Shown here: piece after piece, positions 25,441 through 33,712 of the stretch
Numbering within the stretch: position 1 is the first letter of the stretch
How the letters are laid out: each line of letters begins with the position of its first letter
Source of the DNA: Streptomyces sp. RerS4
GTDB taxonomy: Bacteria; Actinomycetota; Actinomycetes; Streptomycetales; Streptomycetaceae
Assembly: GCF_023515955.1 (NCBI RefSeq)
Contig: NZ_CP097322.1
Span: forward strand, 620,001-684,000
DNA length: 64,000 bases
Direction of reading: 5' to 3'
Translations under genes and position numbers: made by a program
The notes under the pieces: generated by a model
What the model was told of the DNA's origin: nothing
Database searches by the model: none
Seen by the model: the letters and a program-made list of their open reading frames with translations, nothing else

Positions 25441-28167
25441 GGTCAGGCCCTCGGCGGCCAGTTCCGCGATGCGCGACTCCTGTGCCGAAAGCAGGGGGTG
25501 GCCTGCGGCCGCTCCGTCCGCTCGCGTCGCATCGGCCCCGGAACCGGACGTCCCGGTGGCGCCCGTCACCGCGTCCAGCCCACGGGACGCCTGCTCGGCC
25601 CAGGGGGTGGCGCCGAGGTGGGTGAAGGCGGCGAGCGCGGCCTCGTAGTGGACGGCGGCGCTCTCGCTGCGGCCGCGTCGCCGCAGCCACGTGCCGTGCG
25701 CCAGGTGGGCGCGGGCGAGCGGGAAGGGCCAGGCGGCCGCGCCGGGGGCCGCGTAGACGGCCGCGTACCGCTCCTCCGCTTCCTCGTCGGCGGCCGCGAG
25801 GGCCTCGGCGACGGCCACGAGGAAGGCGTGGTGCGGCGAGACCCGGTCGATGCCGGCCTCCTTGACCGTCTTCAGGTGACACGGGACCTCGGCCCGCCGC
25901 CCGCTGTCGACGGCGGCATGCACCCAGTCGACGAGCGACAGGTGGAACCAGGGCGAGCGCGGAGCGAGGGCGCCGGGCGGGGTGAGGCTCCGGGCGTGCT
26001 GCCAGGCTTCTTCGGCGCGGCCCTGGGCGAGGGCGCACAGGACCTTCAGTCCCGTCAGGCGCTCGGAGACGGAGCGCATGCGCCGCTCGCGCGCCGGGGC
26101 GTCGAGGAGCGGCTCCAGCTCGGCGAGAGCGGCCCGGTCGCCGCGCGCGGCCAGGACCTGGGCCACGTTCTGCAGGAACAGCATCTCGTTGAACACGTGG
26201 CCACAGGCGGCCGAGACCTCGGCGCCCTGGCGGGAGACGCCGAGGGAGACGTCCCAGCGGCCGTGCAGGAAGTCGTCGTGGCTCTGGACGGCGTCGAGGA
26301 AGGCCTGCGCCGCGTACGCCCGGCCGCGCGCGAAGCGGCTCCACAGCCCGTCGTGCTCCCGGACGACGTCGACGGCGGCGGCCGTCCACAGCAGCAGCCA
26401 GGCGGCGGGCGTCTCCCGGTGCTCGGGCAGCGCCTCGATCGCCTCGCGCAACCGGAGCGGCACGTCGTGGACGGTGTCGGGCGGGCCTGCCCAGGCGCGC
26501 CGGCACAGGGCCGCCGGCTCGGAGGTGTCCACCAGACGGTGTTGGGCGGCGGCCCACGCCCGCTCGTCCCCGGTGTGGACGGCCACGACGACGATCAGGA
26601 AGAGCATCGCTTCGAGCAGCACCGTACGCTGCTCCCCGGCCTCCGAGGAGGACAGCACGTCCAACGCGTCGGGGAGCAGGTCGATCGACGGCGTCGGGTC
26701 GCCGTCGAGCTGGAGCCTGGTGTAGGCGACGGCGAAGGCGTACAGGGGGGCGGGTTCGGGTCTTCCGGGCCGGGCTTCCGCCTCGGCCCGGGCGACGAGG
26801 TCCGCCGCGAGCCGCAGATGTCCGCTCCGCGCGGCCAGCGCGGCGGCGGCGACGCAACGCGTCGACCGGAGCGCGGTGTCCGGGGTGAGACCGGCGGCTC
26901 GCGCCATCATGCGGGCGGCTTCCGCGTCGGCGCCCCGGGCGGCCATCCTGTCCGCCTCCTCGTGGAGAAGCGCGGCGAGTGCGCCGTCCGTGCCGAGGGT
27001 CGCTGCCGCCAGGTGCGCGATCCGTCGGGGGCTTTCCACGGGGTGCGCGTCGGCGAGCAGCCGGTGCGCCGCCCGGCGTTCGGCGGGTGAGGATATGTGC
27101 ATCAGCCCGGCCCGCACCAGCGGGTGGTGGAACGTCACGCGGTCCGATGCCGGATCGGCGTACGCCAGTCCGGCGCTCTCGACGCGGTCGCGGAACTCGG
27201 CCCAGCCGGCCCCCTCCTGACGCTCGGCCAATTCCCTGAGGAACGCCAGGCGTTGGGCGAACGAGCCACCGAGGGCCGCCACCAGCAGCAGGTGTCGGAC
27301 CGGGGCCGGCAGGGCCCGCAGCCTGTCCTCGTAGAGGCGCCCGAGGCGTTCGCCGAGGGGCAGTTCGTCGAAGAGTTCGGCCAGGTCGCCCGCCGTCGGC
27401 TCTCCCGGGCGCCCCGGGTCCTCCGCGGCCACATCGCTCAGCTGCGTCGACAGCTCGTGCAGCGCGAGCGGGTTGCCGCCGGCGGCGCGCAGCACCCGAC
27501 GGCGTGCTCCGTCGGGGAGTCGGGGGTGCAGGGTACGCAGGAGCAGTTCGGCCTGCGGCTCGTCCAGCGGTTCCAGGGCGAGCACCCGGCCGGGCAGGCC
27601 CTCGGTGTCGTCCGCGTCCGTGCGCGCGGTGCGGCGTACGGCGGCGATGACGACGACGGGCAGCGGGGCCAGGTGCCGTCGGACGTACCCGAACACGGCG
27701 GCGCTGGACGGGTCGGCCCACTGGAGGTCGTCCAGCAGGACGACGACGGGGCGGCGCGCCGCGGTGTGGGCGAGCAGCGACAGGGCGGCGCCGGCCACCG
27801 TGAATCCGGCCGGCGGGGCGCCTTCCCGGAGCCCCAACGCGGCTTCCAGCGCTTCGCGTTGCTCAGGGGTGAGCGCTTCGGCGTCATCCAGCAGCGGCCA
27901 GAGCACCTGGTGCAACGCGGCGAACGGCAGGCTCGACTCGGCTTCGGCGCCGGTCATCCGCAGGACGCGCAACCCGGCGCGGCGGGCCGCCGCCTCGGCC
28001 ACGTTCAGCAGCGCGGTCCTCCCGGTGCCGGGATCGCCGCGCAGCACGAGCGAGGTGCCGACGGAACCGATCTCCACGAGCGCCGACTCGATGGCCGCGA
28101 CGTGTGCCTCGCGTCCGGCCAGGACCGGTTCGCCCCCTGGATCCTCGGGCATGCCCACACCCGTCAT
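25285..28167 (-). CDS. LAL-type LuxR family transcriptional regulator
   Basis: A 960-residue regulator with an N-terminal ATPase, a long helical TPR-like middle and a C-terminal LuxR helix-turn-helix (LLSAQESRIAELAAEGLTNR, GLSPRTIGAHLYKIFPKLGI). The Walker A loop reads GDPGTGRT: the invariant Lys is Arg50, whereas Walker B (VVLLDDLQWAD) is intact. ATP binding may be reduced. LAL proteins often activate secondary-metabolite or sugar-use genes. It is convergent with, and overlaps, its frameshifted paralogue, and is divergent from the small gene at 28386. ATG 28167 is used; MPEDPGGEP could begin at a later ATG, 28152. Confidence 0.9.
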   Translation of the reverse strand: MTGVGMPEDPGGEPVLAGREAHVAAIESALVEIGSVGTSLVLRGDPGTGRTALLNVAEAAARRAGLRVLRMTGAEAESSLPFAALHQVLWPLLDDAEALTPEQREALEAALGLREGAPPAGFTVAGAALSLLAHTAARRPVVVLLDDLQWADPSSAAVFGYVRRHLAPLPVVVIAAVRRTARTDADDTEGLPGRVLALEPLDEPQAELLLRTLHPRLPDGARRRVLRAAGGNPLALHELSTQLSDVAAEDPGRPGEPTAGDLAELFDELPLGERLGRLYEDRLRALPAPVRHLLLVAALGGSFAQRLAFLRELAERQEGAGWAEFRDRVESAGLAYADPASDRVTFHHPLVRAGLMHISSPAERRAAHRLLADAHPVESPRRIAHLAAATLGTDGALAALLHEEADRMAARGADAEAARMMARAAGLTPDTALRSTRCVAAAALAARSGHLRLAADLVARAEAEARPGRPEPAPLYAFAVAYTRLQLDGDPTPSIDLLPDALDVLSSSEAGEQRTVLLEAMLFLIVVVAVHTGDERAWAAAQHRLVDTSEPAALCRRAWAGPPDTVHDVPLRLREAIEALPEHRETPAAWLLLWTAAAVDVVREHDGLWSRFARGRAYAAQAFLDAVQSHDDFLHGRWDVSLGVSRQGAEVSAACGHVFNEMLFLQNVAQVLAARGDRAALAELEPLLDAPARERRMRSVSERLTGLKVLCALAQGRAEEAWQHARSLTPPGALAPRSPWFHLSLVDWVHAAVDSGRRAEVPCHLKTVKEAGIDRVSPHHAFLVAVAEALAAADEEAEERYAAVYAAPGAAAWPFPLARAHLAHGTWLRRRGRSESAAVHYEAALAAFTHLGATPWAEQASRGLDAVTGATGTSGSGADATRADGAAAGHPLLSAQESRIAELAAEGLTNRQIGERLGLSPRTIGAHLYKIFPKLGITTRAAVALALTESTAPAPRQPAM

Positions 28168-28385
28168 GAGCCGGTCCCCTCGCCTTTCCCACCCTCACGC
28201 CCGATCCGTTCTCCGGGCCGCCCGCCCAGTAGACCAGACACGCGACGAAGGGCAGGAATCCGCTCCGGCGGCGGCTTCGATCCGCCTCCACGACGGCTCG
28301 GCCGATCGGCGGCGCGCCCCGGGCCGGGAGGGCCGGATGGGCGACTGCGCGCGCGGGGCGCCGTCCCTGCGGTCACCCTGGCTCC

Positions 28386-28703
28386 ATGACCGATTCACAT
28401 CGCGCCCCCTCTCCCTCGGGCGACGACCGGGTCGTCGAGCGCCTCGTACCGGCCTGGCTGGCCGAGGCGGCGGGCAGTGGCTCACCGATGGCCGACCGAG
28501 CCCGACGGGACTGGGAGCGGGGCCGGCTGTCCCCCGAAGCCGCCGAAGACCTCGCCGACTGGGTCACGGCCCGGGTCACCGACACCGCGTTCAACGCCGA
28601 CAAGGAGCCGGATCCGGCGGCCCGGGTACGGGTCAGCGTCGCCGACAAGGCGGCGGTGCACCGCTGGCTGGCCGCCCGGGGGCACAGGCTCGACGCGACG
28701 TAG
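28386..28703 (+). CDS. Small hypothetical protein (105 residues)
   Basis: Helical, hydrophilic protein beginning MTDSHRAPSPSGDDRVVERL. Trp-containing helices (VPAWLAEAA, ARRDWERGRLS, DLADWVTARV, VHRWLAARGH) suggest a small helical bundle. No known family comes to mind and no catalytic motif is visible. Start ATG 28386 is only weakly supported by a ribosome site. It is divergent from the LAL regulator across a 218-base gap that should contain both promoters. Confidence 0.6.
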   Translation: MTDSHRAPSPSGDDRVVERLVPAWLAEAAGSGSPMADRARRDWERGRLSPEAAEDLADWVTARVTDTAFNADKEPDPAARVRVSVADKAAVHRWLAARGHRLDAT

Positions 28704-28808
28704 GCGGTGTCCGGCCCCACCGGCGCATGCGGTGCCCACGGGTGGGCAGGCGCCCCTGCGTACGAGGAGGTGGCACACGGCAGGAACTCGACAGGAAGGT
28801 GACCGGCC

Positions 28809-29597
28809 ATGGCTCTGGTAGCGGCCGAGGTCAAGGGCGCGCCCTGCTGGCTGAGCCTGACCACGCGCGATCTGGAGGCCGCCGAACGCTTCTACGCCGG
28901 GGTCCTGGGCTGGTCGTTCCGGCCCGGCAGCTTCGGGCGCGCCTTCTCGGTGGCCGAGCTGGACGGCGTACCGGTGGCGGGGCTGGGGGCCGTGGCGGAG
29001 CAGTTCGCCGTCGCGGTGGCCTGGGTGCCGTACTTCTCCGTCGACGACGCCGACGAGGCGGTCGCGCGGATCCGGGGGCGCGGCGGCACGGTCGGTGTCG
29101 GCCCCGTGTCGTATCCCCCGCGAGGGCGCGCCGCGCTCGCGGCGGACTTGGAGGGAGCCGTCTTCGGCATCTGGGAAGGCCTGGTCCTGCCGCAGTGGCG
29201 GACGGGTACCGGACCGCCCTCCGCGTGGTTGGAACTGCACACCCGCAACGCCTTCGACGCCGCCCTCTTCTACGGGGACGTCCTGCGCTGGGCCGGTGGT
29301 GAGGGCTGCTGCGAGCCTGCCTACGAGGACGATCGGGTCGTGCTGCGCCATCAGGGCGAGGCCCTCGCGGCCCTCAACAGCGGCCCGGTCGAGGCCGGCG
29401 CCGAGGAAGCCCAGCAGCGACCGCGCTGGCTGGTCCACTTCCGGGTGGACGACCTGGCGGCGGCCCGCGCGGCAGCCCTGCGCCTGGGAGGCAGTGTGGC
29501 GACCGGGGCGGAATGGGGCGCCGCCGTGGACGAGCAACTGACCCTGAGGGACCCTGACGGCGCCCTCTTCACCCTGGACCGGGCCCCGTGGCGATGA
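28809..29597 (+). CDS. Two-domain VOC (glyoxalase/bleomycin-resistance fold) protein
   Basis: A 262-residue protein built from two betaalphabetabetabeta (VOC) repeats: first CWLSLTTRDLEAAERFYAGV...FSVDDADEAVARIRGRGG, then AWLELHTRNAFDAALFYGDV...FRVDDLAAARAAALRLGG. ATG 28809 follows GGAAGGTGACC. Such proteins bind small molecules, with or without metal, and include hydroxylase-like and resistance proteins; a specific activity cannot be given. The stop overlaps the next gene by four bases (ATGA), so the two are translationally coupled. Confidence 0.85.
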   Translation: MALVAAEVKGAPCWLSLTTRDLEAAERFYAGVLGWSFRPGSFGRAFSVAELDGVPVAGLGAVAEQFAVAVAWVPYFSVDDADEAVARIRGRGGTVGVGPVSYPPRGRAALAADLEGAVFGIWEGLVLPQWRTGTGPPSAWLELHTRNAFDAALFYGDVLRWAGGEGCCEPAYEDDRVVLRHQGEALAALNSGPVEAGAEEAQQRPRWLVHFRVDDLAAARAAALRLGGSVATGAEWGAAVDEQLTLRDPDGALFTLDRAPWR

Positions 29598-29914
29598 CGG
29601 AGATCGAGATCCAGCTGAAGGCGATCGCCGCGCTCACGGCCCTGAGGTCCGGCGCCGACGCCGAGTTCGTCTCGAACCTGCTGGGCGAGGTGATTCCCGC
29701 GGAGTTCGTCGTTCCCGTCGGTGCGGGCGTGGAGGAGACGGGCCTGGCGGTACTCCAGCAGGTGTCTCAGCCCCTGAATGCCCTGGTGAACGGCTTCATC
29801 CTGGCGTTCGACGCGGTGGCCACGGCCTTGGACGGCGCGGGCCTCGACCTGTCCACCGAGGATCTCCTGCAGACTCTCGCCCTGAGCCTGGCCGTGGAGG
29901 ACACCGAGGGCTGA
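29594..29914 (+). CDS. Small hypothetical protein coupled to the VOC gene
   Basis: A 106-residue acidic, Ala/Leu/Val-rich protein starting MTEIEIQLKAIAALTAL. ATG 29594 overlaps the VOC stop codon; a GTG at 29588 is an alternative. Hydrophobic stretches are amphipathic rather than clear membrane spans (LNALVNGFILAFDAVATALD). No motif or family recognised. The coupling to the VOC gene is the only functional clue. Confidence 0.6.
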   Translation: MTEIEIQLKAIAALTALRSGADAEFVSNLLGEVIPAEFVVPVGAGVEETGLAVLQQVSQPLNALVNGFILAFDAVATALDGAGLDLSTEDLLQTLALSLAVEDTEG

Positions 29915-29943
29915 TTGCGACGCAGCGTTACGCCGGTCGGGTT

Positions 29944-30744
29944 TCAGGTTTCGGCGAGGATCAGCCGTCCCACGGCGTCACTCAAAACCGCCCGCGCCTC
30001 GGCGGCCAGTCCGTCGTCCGTGACGAAGTAGTCGATCTCGGAGAGCGCGATGAACCGGCTGAGGCCGATCACCCCCCATTTGGTGTGGTCGGCCACGACG
30101 GCCACCCGCGTGGCGGAGGCGATCAGCGCGCGGTTGGTCTGCGCTTCCGCCAGGTTCGGGGTGGTGGCTCCGGCCCGCTCCGATACCCCGTGGGCGCCGA
30201 TGATGAGCAGGTCCACCTGGAGCGAGCGGATCGCCTGGTCCGCCAGGGGGCCGACCAGGGAGGCCGACTTCGTCGGGGTGCCGCCGGTGAGGAGGAGCGT
30301 GTGGCCCGCGGACCCGCCCTCCGCCGCGGCCTTGCGGAGGATCTCGGCGACGGGCAGGGAGTTGGTCACCACGGTCAGGCCCGGGACGTCGCGGAGCCGG
30401 CTCGCCACCGCGTAGGCCGTCGTGCCGCCGGAGAGGGCGACGACGCTGCCCGGTTCCACCAGCGCCGCCGCGGCCTCGGCTACCGCCGCCTTGGCCCGTG
30501 ACTCCAGGACGGCCTTGGTTTCGAAGGACGGCTCGGCGGCGGTCGTCACCGCCGCGCTGATGGCGCCGCCGTGGACCTTCGAGAGGACGCCGTCGCGGGC
30601 GAGGACGTCCAGATCGCGGCGGATGGTCATGTCCGAGACCCCGAACCGTTCCACGAGGTCGGCCACGCGCACGGCTCCGTCACGGCGCACCATGTCGAGG
30701 ATCAGCGCCCGCCGCCGCGGCGCGAGGCGTGCTGCTTCGATCAC
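29944..30744 (-). CDS. DeoR/GlpR-family sugar-responsive repressor
   Basis: A 266-residue regulator. The N-terminal winged helix-turn-helix is classic DeoR (VADLVERFGVSDMTIRRDLD, then LSKVHGGA), and the C-terminal sugar-phosphate-isomerase-like sensor has VALSGGTTAYAVASRL, TVVTNSLPVAEIL and the GAHGVSERAG motif. GTG 30744 is preferred over the upstream codon at 30819 because the family starts shortly before RRRALIL. It lies 79 bases downstream of galK on the same strand, so it is a likely regulator of, or co-regulated with, galactose use. The ligand is presumably a sugar phosphate; inference from family and context only. Confidence 0.87.
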   Translation of the reverse strand: MIEAARLAPRRRALILDMVRRDGAVRVADLVERFGVSDMTIRRDLDVLARDGVLSKVHGGAISAAVTTAAEPSFETKAVLESRAKAAVAEAAAALVEPGSVVALSGGTTAYAVASRLRDVPGLTVVTNSLPVAEILRKAAAEGGSAGHTLLLTGGTPTKSASLVGPLADQAIRSLQVDLLIIGAHGVSERAGATTPNLAEAQTNRALIASATRVAVVADHTKWGVIGLSRFIALSEIDYFVTDDGLAAEARAVLSDAVGRLILAET

Positions 30745-30823
30745 GATCCTGACCCCGTTTCCCGGCGCGCCGGCCGGACGTGTGCACACATACGAACAGC
30801 ACCCCTCACCATGCGACATTTTC

Positions 30824-31963
30824 TCACGCCACGCGCCGGGCGCCGGCCGCCGGGGCGACGGGGAACAGGTGCGGTGTCCGGTACCCGGCCCCGCCGAAGG
30901 CGGCGGTGACGGCGGCGCCGACGGCCCGCGCCCGATCCTCCTCCACCAGCACGATGACGGATCCGCCGAACCCGCCGCCGGTGATCCGCGCGCCCAGCGC
31001 TCCGGCGTCCACGGCGGCGACCGCCGCGAGGTCGGTCTCGGCGCAGGAGACCCGGTAGTCGTCCCGCAGCGAGGCGTGGGCGGCCGTGAGGATCGGGCCC
31101 AACGCCTCGACGCGCCCCGCCCGCAGGTGGGCGACGGCCTCCGTGACCCGGGCGTTCTCGCTCACCACGTGCCGCACCAGGGGCAGCAGCCGCGCGGGGA
31201 GCACGCGCGCGGCGGCGTCCAGGCCGTCCGCGGGCAGGTCCCGTAGGGCTGCCAGGCCGAGCAGGGCCGCCGCCTGCTCGCACCCGGCGCGCAGCGCGGC
31301 GTACGCGCCGTCCCCGAGGTCGTGCTTGACCCGGGTGTCGACGACCAACAGACTCAGCCCCCGCGCCCCCGGGGCGAACGGCACCTGCTCGTACACGGTG
31401 CCGCGGCTGTCCAGGTGGAGCGCCGCGCCCTCGGTGCAGCAGGCCGAGGCCATCTGGTCCATGACCCCGCAGGGGACGCCCGCGAAGGCGTTCTCCGCCC
31501 GCTGGGCGAGCCGGGCGAGGGCGGGTGGGCCCAGGCCGAGCCCGTAGAGGTCGTCGTAGGCGAAGGCGACCGCGCACTCCAGCGCGGCGGAGGACGACAG
31601 GCCGGCGCCGGTGGGGACCGTGCTGTCGAAGTGGAGGTCCGCGCCGCCGACCCGGTGGCCGGCGTCGGCCAGGGCCCAGACGACGCCGGCCGGGTACGCG
31701 GCCCAGGTGGTGACGGCTCCGGGCGCCAGGTCGGCGACGGCGAGGTCGACGACGGGGCCGTCGCCCTGGGCGCTGTGCAGCCGCAGCCGGCCGTCGTCGC
31801 GCCGGCGCGCCGCGAGCAGCGTCGTCTGCGGGATGGCGATGGGGAGGGCGAAGCCGTCGTTGTAGTCGGTGTGTTCGCCTATCAGGTTGACGCGGCCGGG
31901 CGCGGCCCAGACTCCGTCCGGGTCGGCGCCGAAGACCCGCCGGAAGGCTTCGTTCACGTGCAT
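30824..31963 (-). CDS. galK: Galactokinase
   Basis: A 379-residue GHMP kinase phosphorylating galactose at C1 in the Leloir pathway. GRVNLIGEHTDYNDGFALP is the galactokinase signature, PTGAGLSSSAALE the ATP-binding glycine/serine loop, and ARITGGGFGGSVI the third GHMP motif. ATG 31963 has GGGAGG upstream and overlaps the end of galT by ten bases; upstream in-frame sequence is antisense-like and rejected. Together with galT it forms an operon, but galE (UDP-galactose epimerase), the usual middle gene in Streptomyces, is absent here. Confidence 0.95.
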   Translation of the reverse strand: MHVNEAFRRVFGADPDGVWAAPGRVNLIGEHTDYNDGFALPIAIPQTTLLAARRRDDGRLRLHSAQGDGPVVDLAVADLAPGAVTTWAAYPAGVVWALADAGHRVGGADLHFDSTVPTGAGLSSSAALECAVAFAYDDLYGLGLGPPALARLAQRAENAFAGVPCGVMDQMASACCTEGAALHLDSRGTVYEQVPFAPGARGLSLLVVDTRVKHDLGDGAYAALRAGCEQAAALLGLAALRDLPADGLDAAARVLPARLLPLVRHVVSENARVTEAVAHLRAGRVEALGPILTAAHASLRDDYRVSCAETDLAAVAAVDAGALGARITGGGFGGSVIVLVEEDRARAVGAAVTAAFGGAGYRTPHLFPVAPAAGARRVA

Positions 31964-33018
31964 GTCGCGACCTCCCGCAGGCGCCGCGCCGCGGCTTCCG
32001 GCGCCACGTCGTTGACGAAGGACTCCATCCCCGATTCGACGCCGGCGAGGTACTTGAGCTTGTCTGCCGTACGCCGGACCGTGAACAGCTCCAGATGCAG
32101 GGCGAGTTCGCCGCCGCCGGTCCGGGGGGCCTGGTGCCAGGCGGAGATGTACGGGGTGGGGGCGCCCGGCCCCGGCGCTCCGTCGCGGCGGAACAACCGG
32201 TCGAAGCGGCGCAGGAGTTCCAGGTAGAGGCCGGGGAATTCGGCGCGCTCCGCCTCGTCGAGCCGGGTGAGGTCGGGGACCCGGCGGTGGGGGTGGAGGT
32301 GCACCTCGTACGGCCAGCGGGCGGCGTAGGGGACGTAGGCGGTCCAGTGGCGGCCGGCGATGACCACGCGCGGGGTCGCGGCTCGGGCTTCGGTCAGCAG
32401 GTCCTCGAAGAGGTTGCGGCCGGTGGCGGCGCGGTGCCGGTCCGCGGCGGCGATCATCTTGGCGGTGCGCGGGGGGACGAAGGGGAAGGCGTAGATCTGG
32501 CCGTGCGGGTGGGCGAGGGTGACGCCGATCTCCGTGCCGCGGTTCTCGAAGCAGTAGACCTGCTCGACCTCGGGGAGGGCGGCCAGCCGTTCGGTGCGGT
32601 CCGTCCAGGCGTCCAGGACGAGACGGGCCCGCTCCTCGGTGAGGTCGGCGAAGCTCGCGTCGTGCTCGGGCGTGAAGCAGACGACCTCGCACCGTCCCGC
32701 CCGGCCGGTCAGGGCGGGGAACCGGTTCTCGAACACGGCGACCTGGTAGTCCGCGGCCGGGATCTCGCCGGCGTGTCCCTCGCGGGAGGGGCAGAGGGGG
32801 CAGGCGTCGGTCGGGGGAAGGTGGACGCGCCCCTGCCGGTGGGAGGCGATCGTCACCCAGTCACCGGTCGCCCGGTCCAGCCGCAGTTCGGACCGGCTCT
32901 CGACGGCGGCCTGCCGGCGCCGGTCGAGGGCGTCGCGGACGGCGCTGTCGTCGAGGTCGTAGTAGATCAACTCGCGGCCGTCCGCGAGTTTGGTCGGGGT
33001 TCTCTTCACGGAGCCCAC
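31954..33018 (-). CDS. galT: Galactose-1-phosphate uridylyltransferase
   Basis: A 354-residue enzyme exchanging UMP between UDP-glucose and galactose-1-phosphate. The metal site CPLCP and the active-site LAHPHGQIYAFPF (His-Pro-His, the uridylylated histidine) are intact, as is VPYAARWPYEVHLHPHRRVP. The start is either GTG 33018 or GTG 33009 (VKRTPTKLADGRELIYYDLD); the later one fits homologues better. First gene of a galT-galK operon, with an A/T-rich promoter region directly upstream. The enzyme needs galE to recycle UDP-sugars, so an epimerase must be encoded elsewhere. Confidence 0.95.
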   Translation of the reverse strand: MGSVKRTPTKLADGRELIYYDLDDSAVRDALDRRRQAAVESRSELRLDRATGDWVTIASHRQGRVHLPPTDACPLCPSREGHAGEIPAADYQVAVFENRFPALTGRAGRCEVVCFTPEHDASFADLTEERARLVLDAWTDRTERLAALPEVEQVYCFENRGTEIGVTLAHPHGQIYAFPFVPPRTAKMIAAADRHRAATGRNLFEDLLTEARAATPRVVIAGRHWTAYVPYAARWPYEVHLHPHRRVPDLTRLDEAERAEFPGLYLELLRRFDRLFRRDGAPGPGAPTPYISAWHQAPRTGGGELALHLELFTVRRTADKLKYLAGVESGMESFVNDVAPEAAARRLREVATCT

Positions 33019-33027
33019 CCATCTTTT

Positions 33028-33065
33028 GGAGTGCCGCGCAAGAATAAACAGAAAACAACGGGAAT
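33028..33065 (-). promoter_or_regulatory. A/T-rich galT promoter region
   Basis: Reading on the minus strand, TTGTTTTCTGTTTATTCTTG stands out from the GC-rich background just upstream of galT. TATTCT is a good -10 candidate and the repeated TGTTT elements resemble DeoR-family operator half-sites. No convincing -35 box is seen. Confidence 0.4.
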
Positions 33066-33553
33066 CACCATGGGGAGGGACGGAGGGCGCGGAACTCGCG
33101 GTTGAGGTGGGCCCGATCGTGGAAGCCGCAGGCGGCGGTCACCTCGGTGGGGTTCGAGCCCTCGCGGGTGAGCAGGCCGACGGCCCGGTGGAAGCGCAGC
33201 ACGCGGGCGGACGTCTTGGGCGTCAGACCCGTCTGTGCGGTGAACCGGCGGACCAGGTGGCCCTGGCTCCAGCCCACCTCGGGCGCGATCCGGCCGACGG
33301 GGATCGCCCCGCCGGACCGGGCCGGCAGTCGCCAGGCGTGGCTCACCTCGGGCGCGGGTACCGGGCCGCGCTCGATCCGGATCGCCTCCTGGCCGCCGGG
33401 GTGGTCACACACCCGGGGTCCGTCCTCCAGACCCGCGACCAGCGAGCCGGTCACCTGGCCGGTCGTACTCGACTCCCCCAGCCGGCGTACCCGGGCGAAC
33501 GGCTCCCCCAGGCTGGTCACCAGGACCGCGCGGCCCGTGGGCACCAGCCGCAC
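33065..33553 (-). pseudogene. AraC-family regulator, degenerate
   Basis: The N-terminal part (RLVPTGRAVLVTSLGEPFAR, VTGSLVAGLEDGPRVCDHPG) resembles the DUF6597/AraC sensor start, and the C-terminus (GWSQGHLVRRFTAQTGLTPK, AACGFHDRAHLNREFRALRP) is the AraC helix-turn-helix. At 162 residues it is far shorter than the usual 260-300. The middle of the sensor domain is missing after IRIERGP, and the first 40 or so residues are absent, with a stop in frame at about 33575. The ribosome site before GTG 33553 is poor. Probably non-functional, or a minimal DNA-binding relic beside the gal promoter. Confidence 0.65.
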
Positions 33554-33712
33554 CCGATACGGCCCCCTGATCCCGCATCAGCATCCCGGATGCCATGCCC
33601 CCGGCCGTGTGCCGCGCGGCATGTCGGATCGGGCAGCCTCCTCGGCTCGGGGGAAGATGCCGGTGTGCCCTGGCGGGGCACACCGTCGGAGCGGGGAGTC
33701 GGTGATTCGGTT

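Noticed and set aside
30775..30800. TGTGCACACA-type palindrome upstream of the DeoR gene as an operator
   Set aside because: Suggestive, but the match is short and I cannot separate it from chance without a genome-wide comparison.
32990..33712. N-terminal extension of the permease fusion ORF
   Set aside because: The upstream part is antisense to the AraC relic and galT start and has no membrane or family signal; the permease domain begins after 33713.
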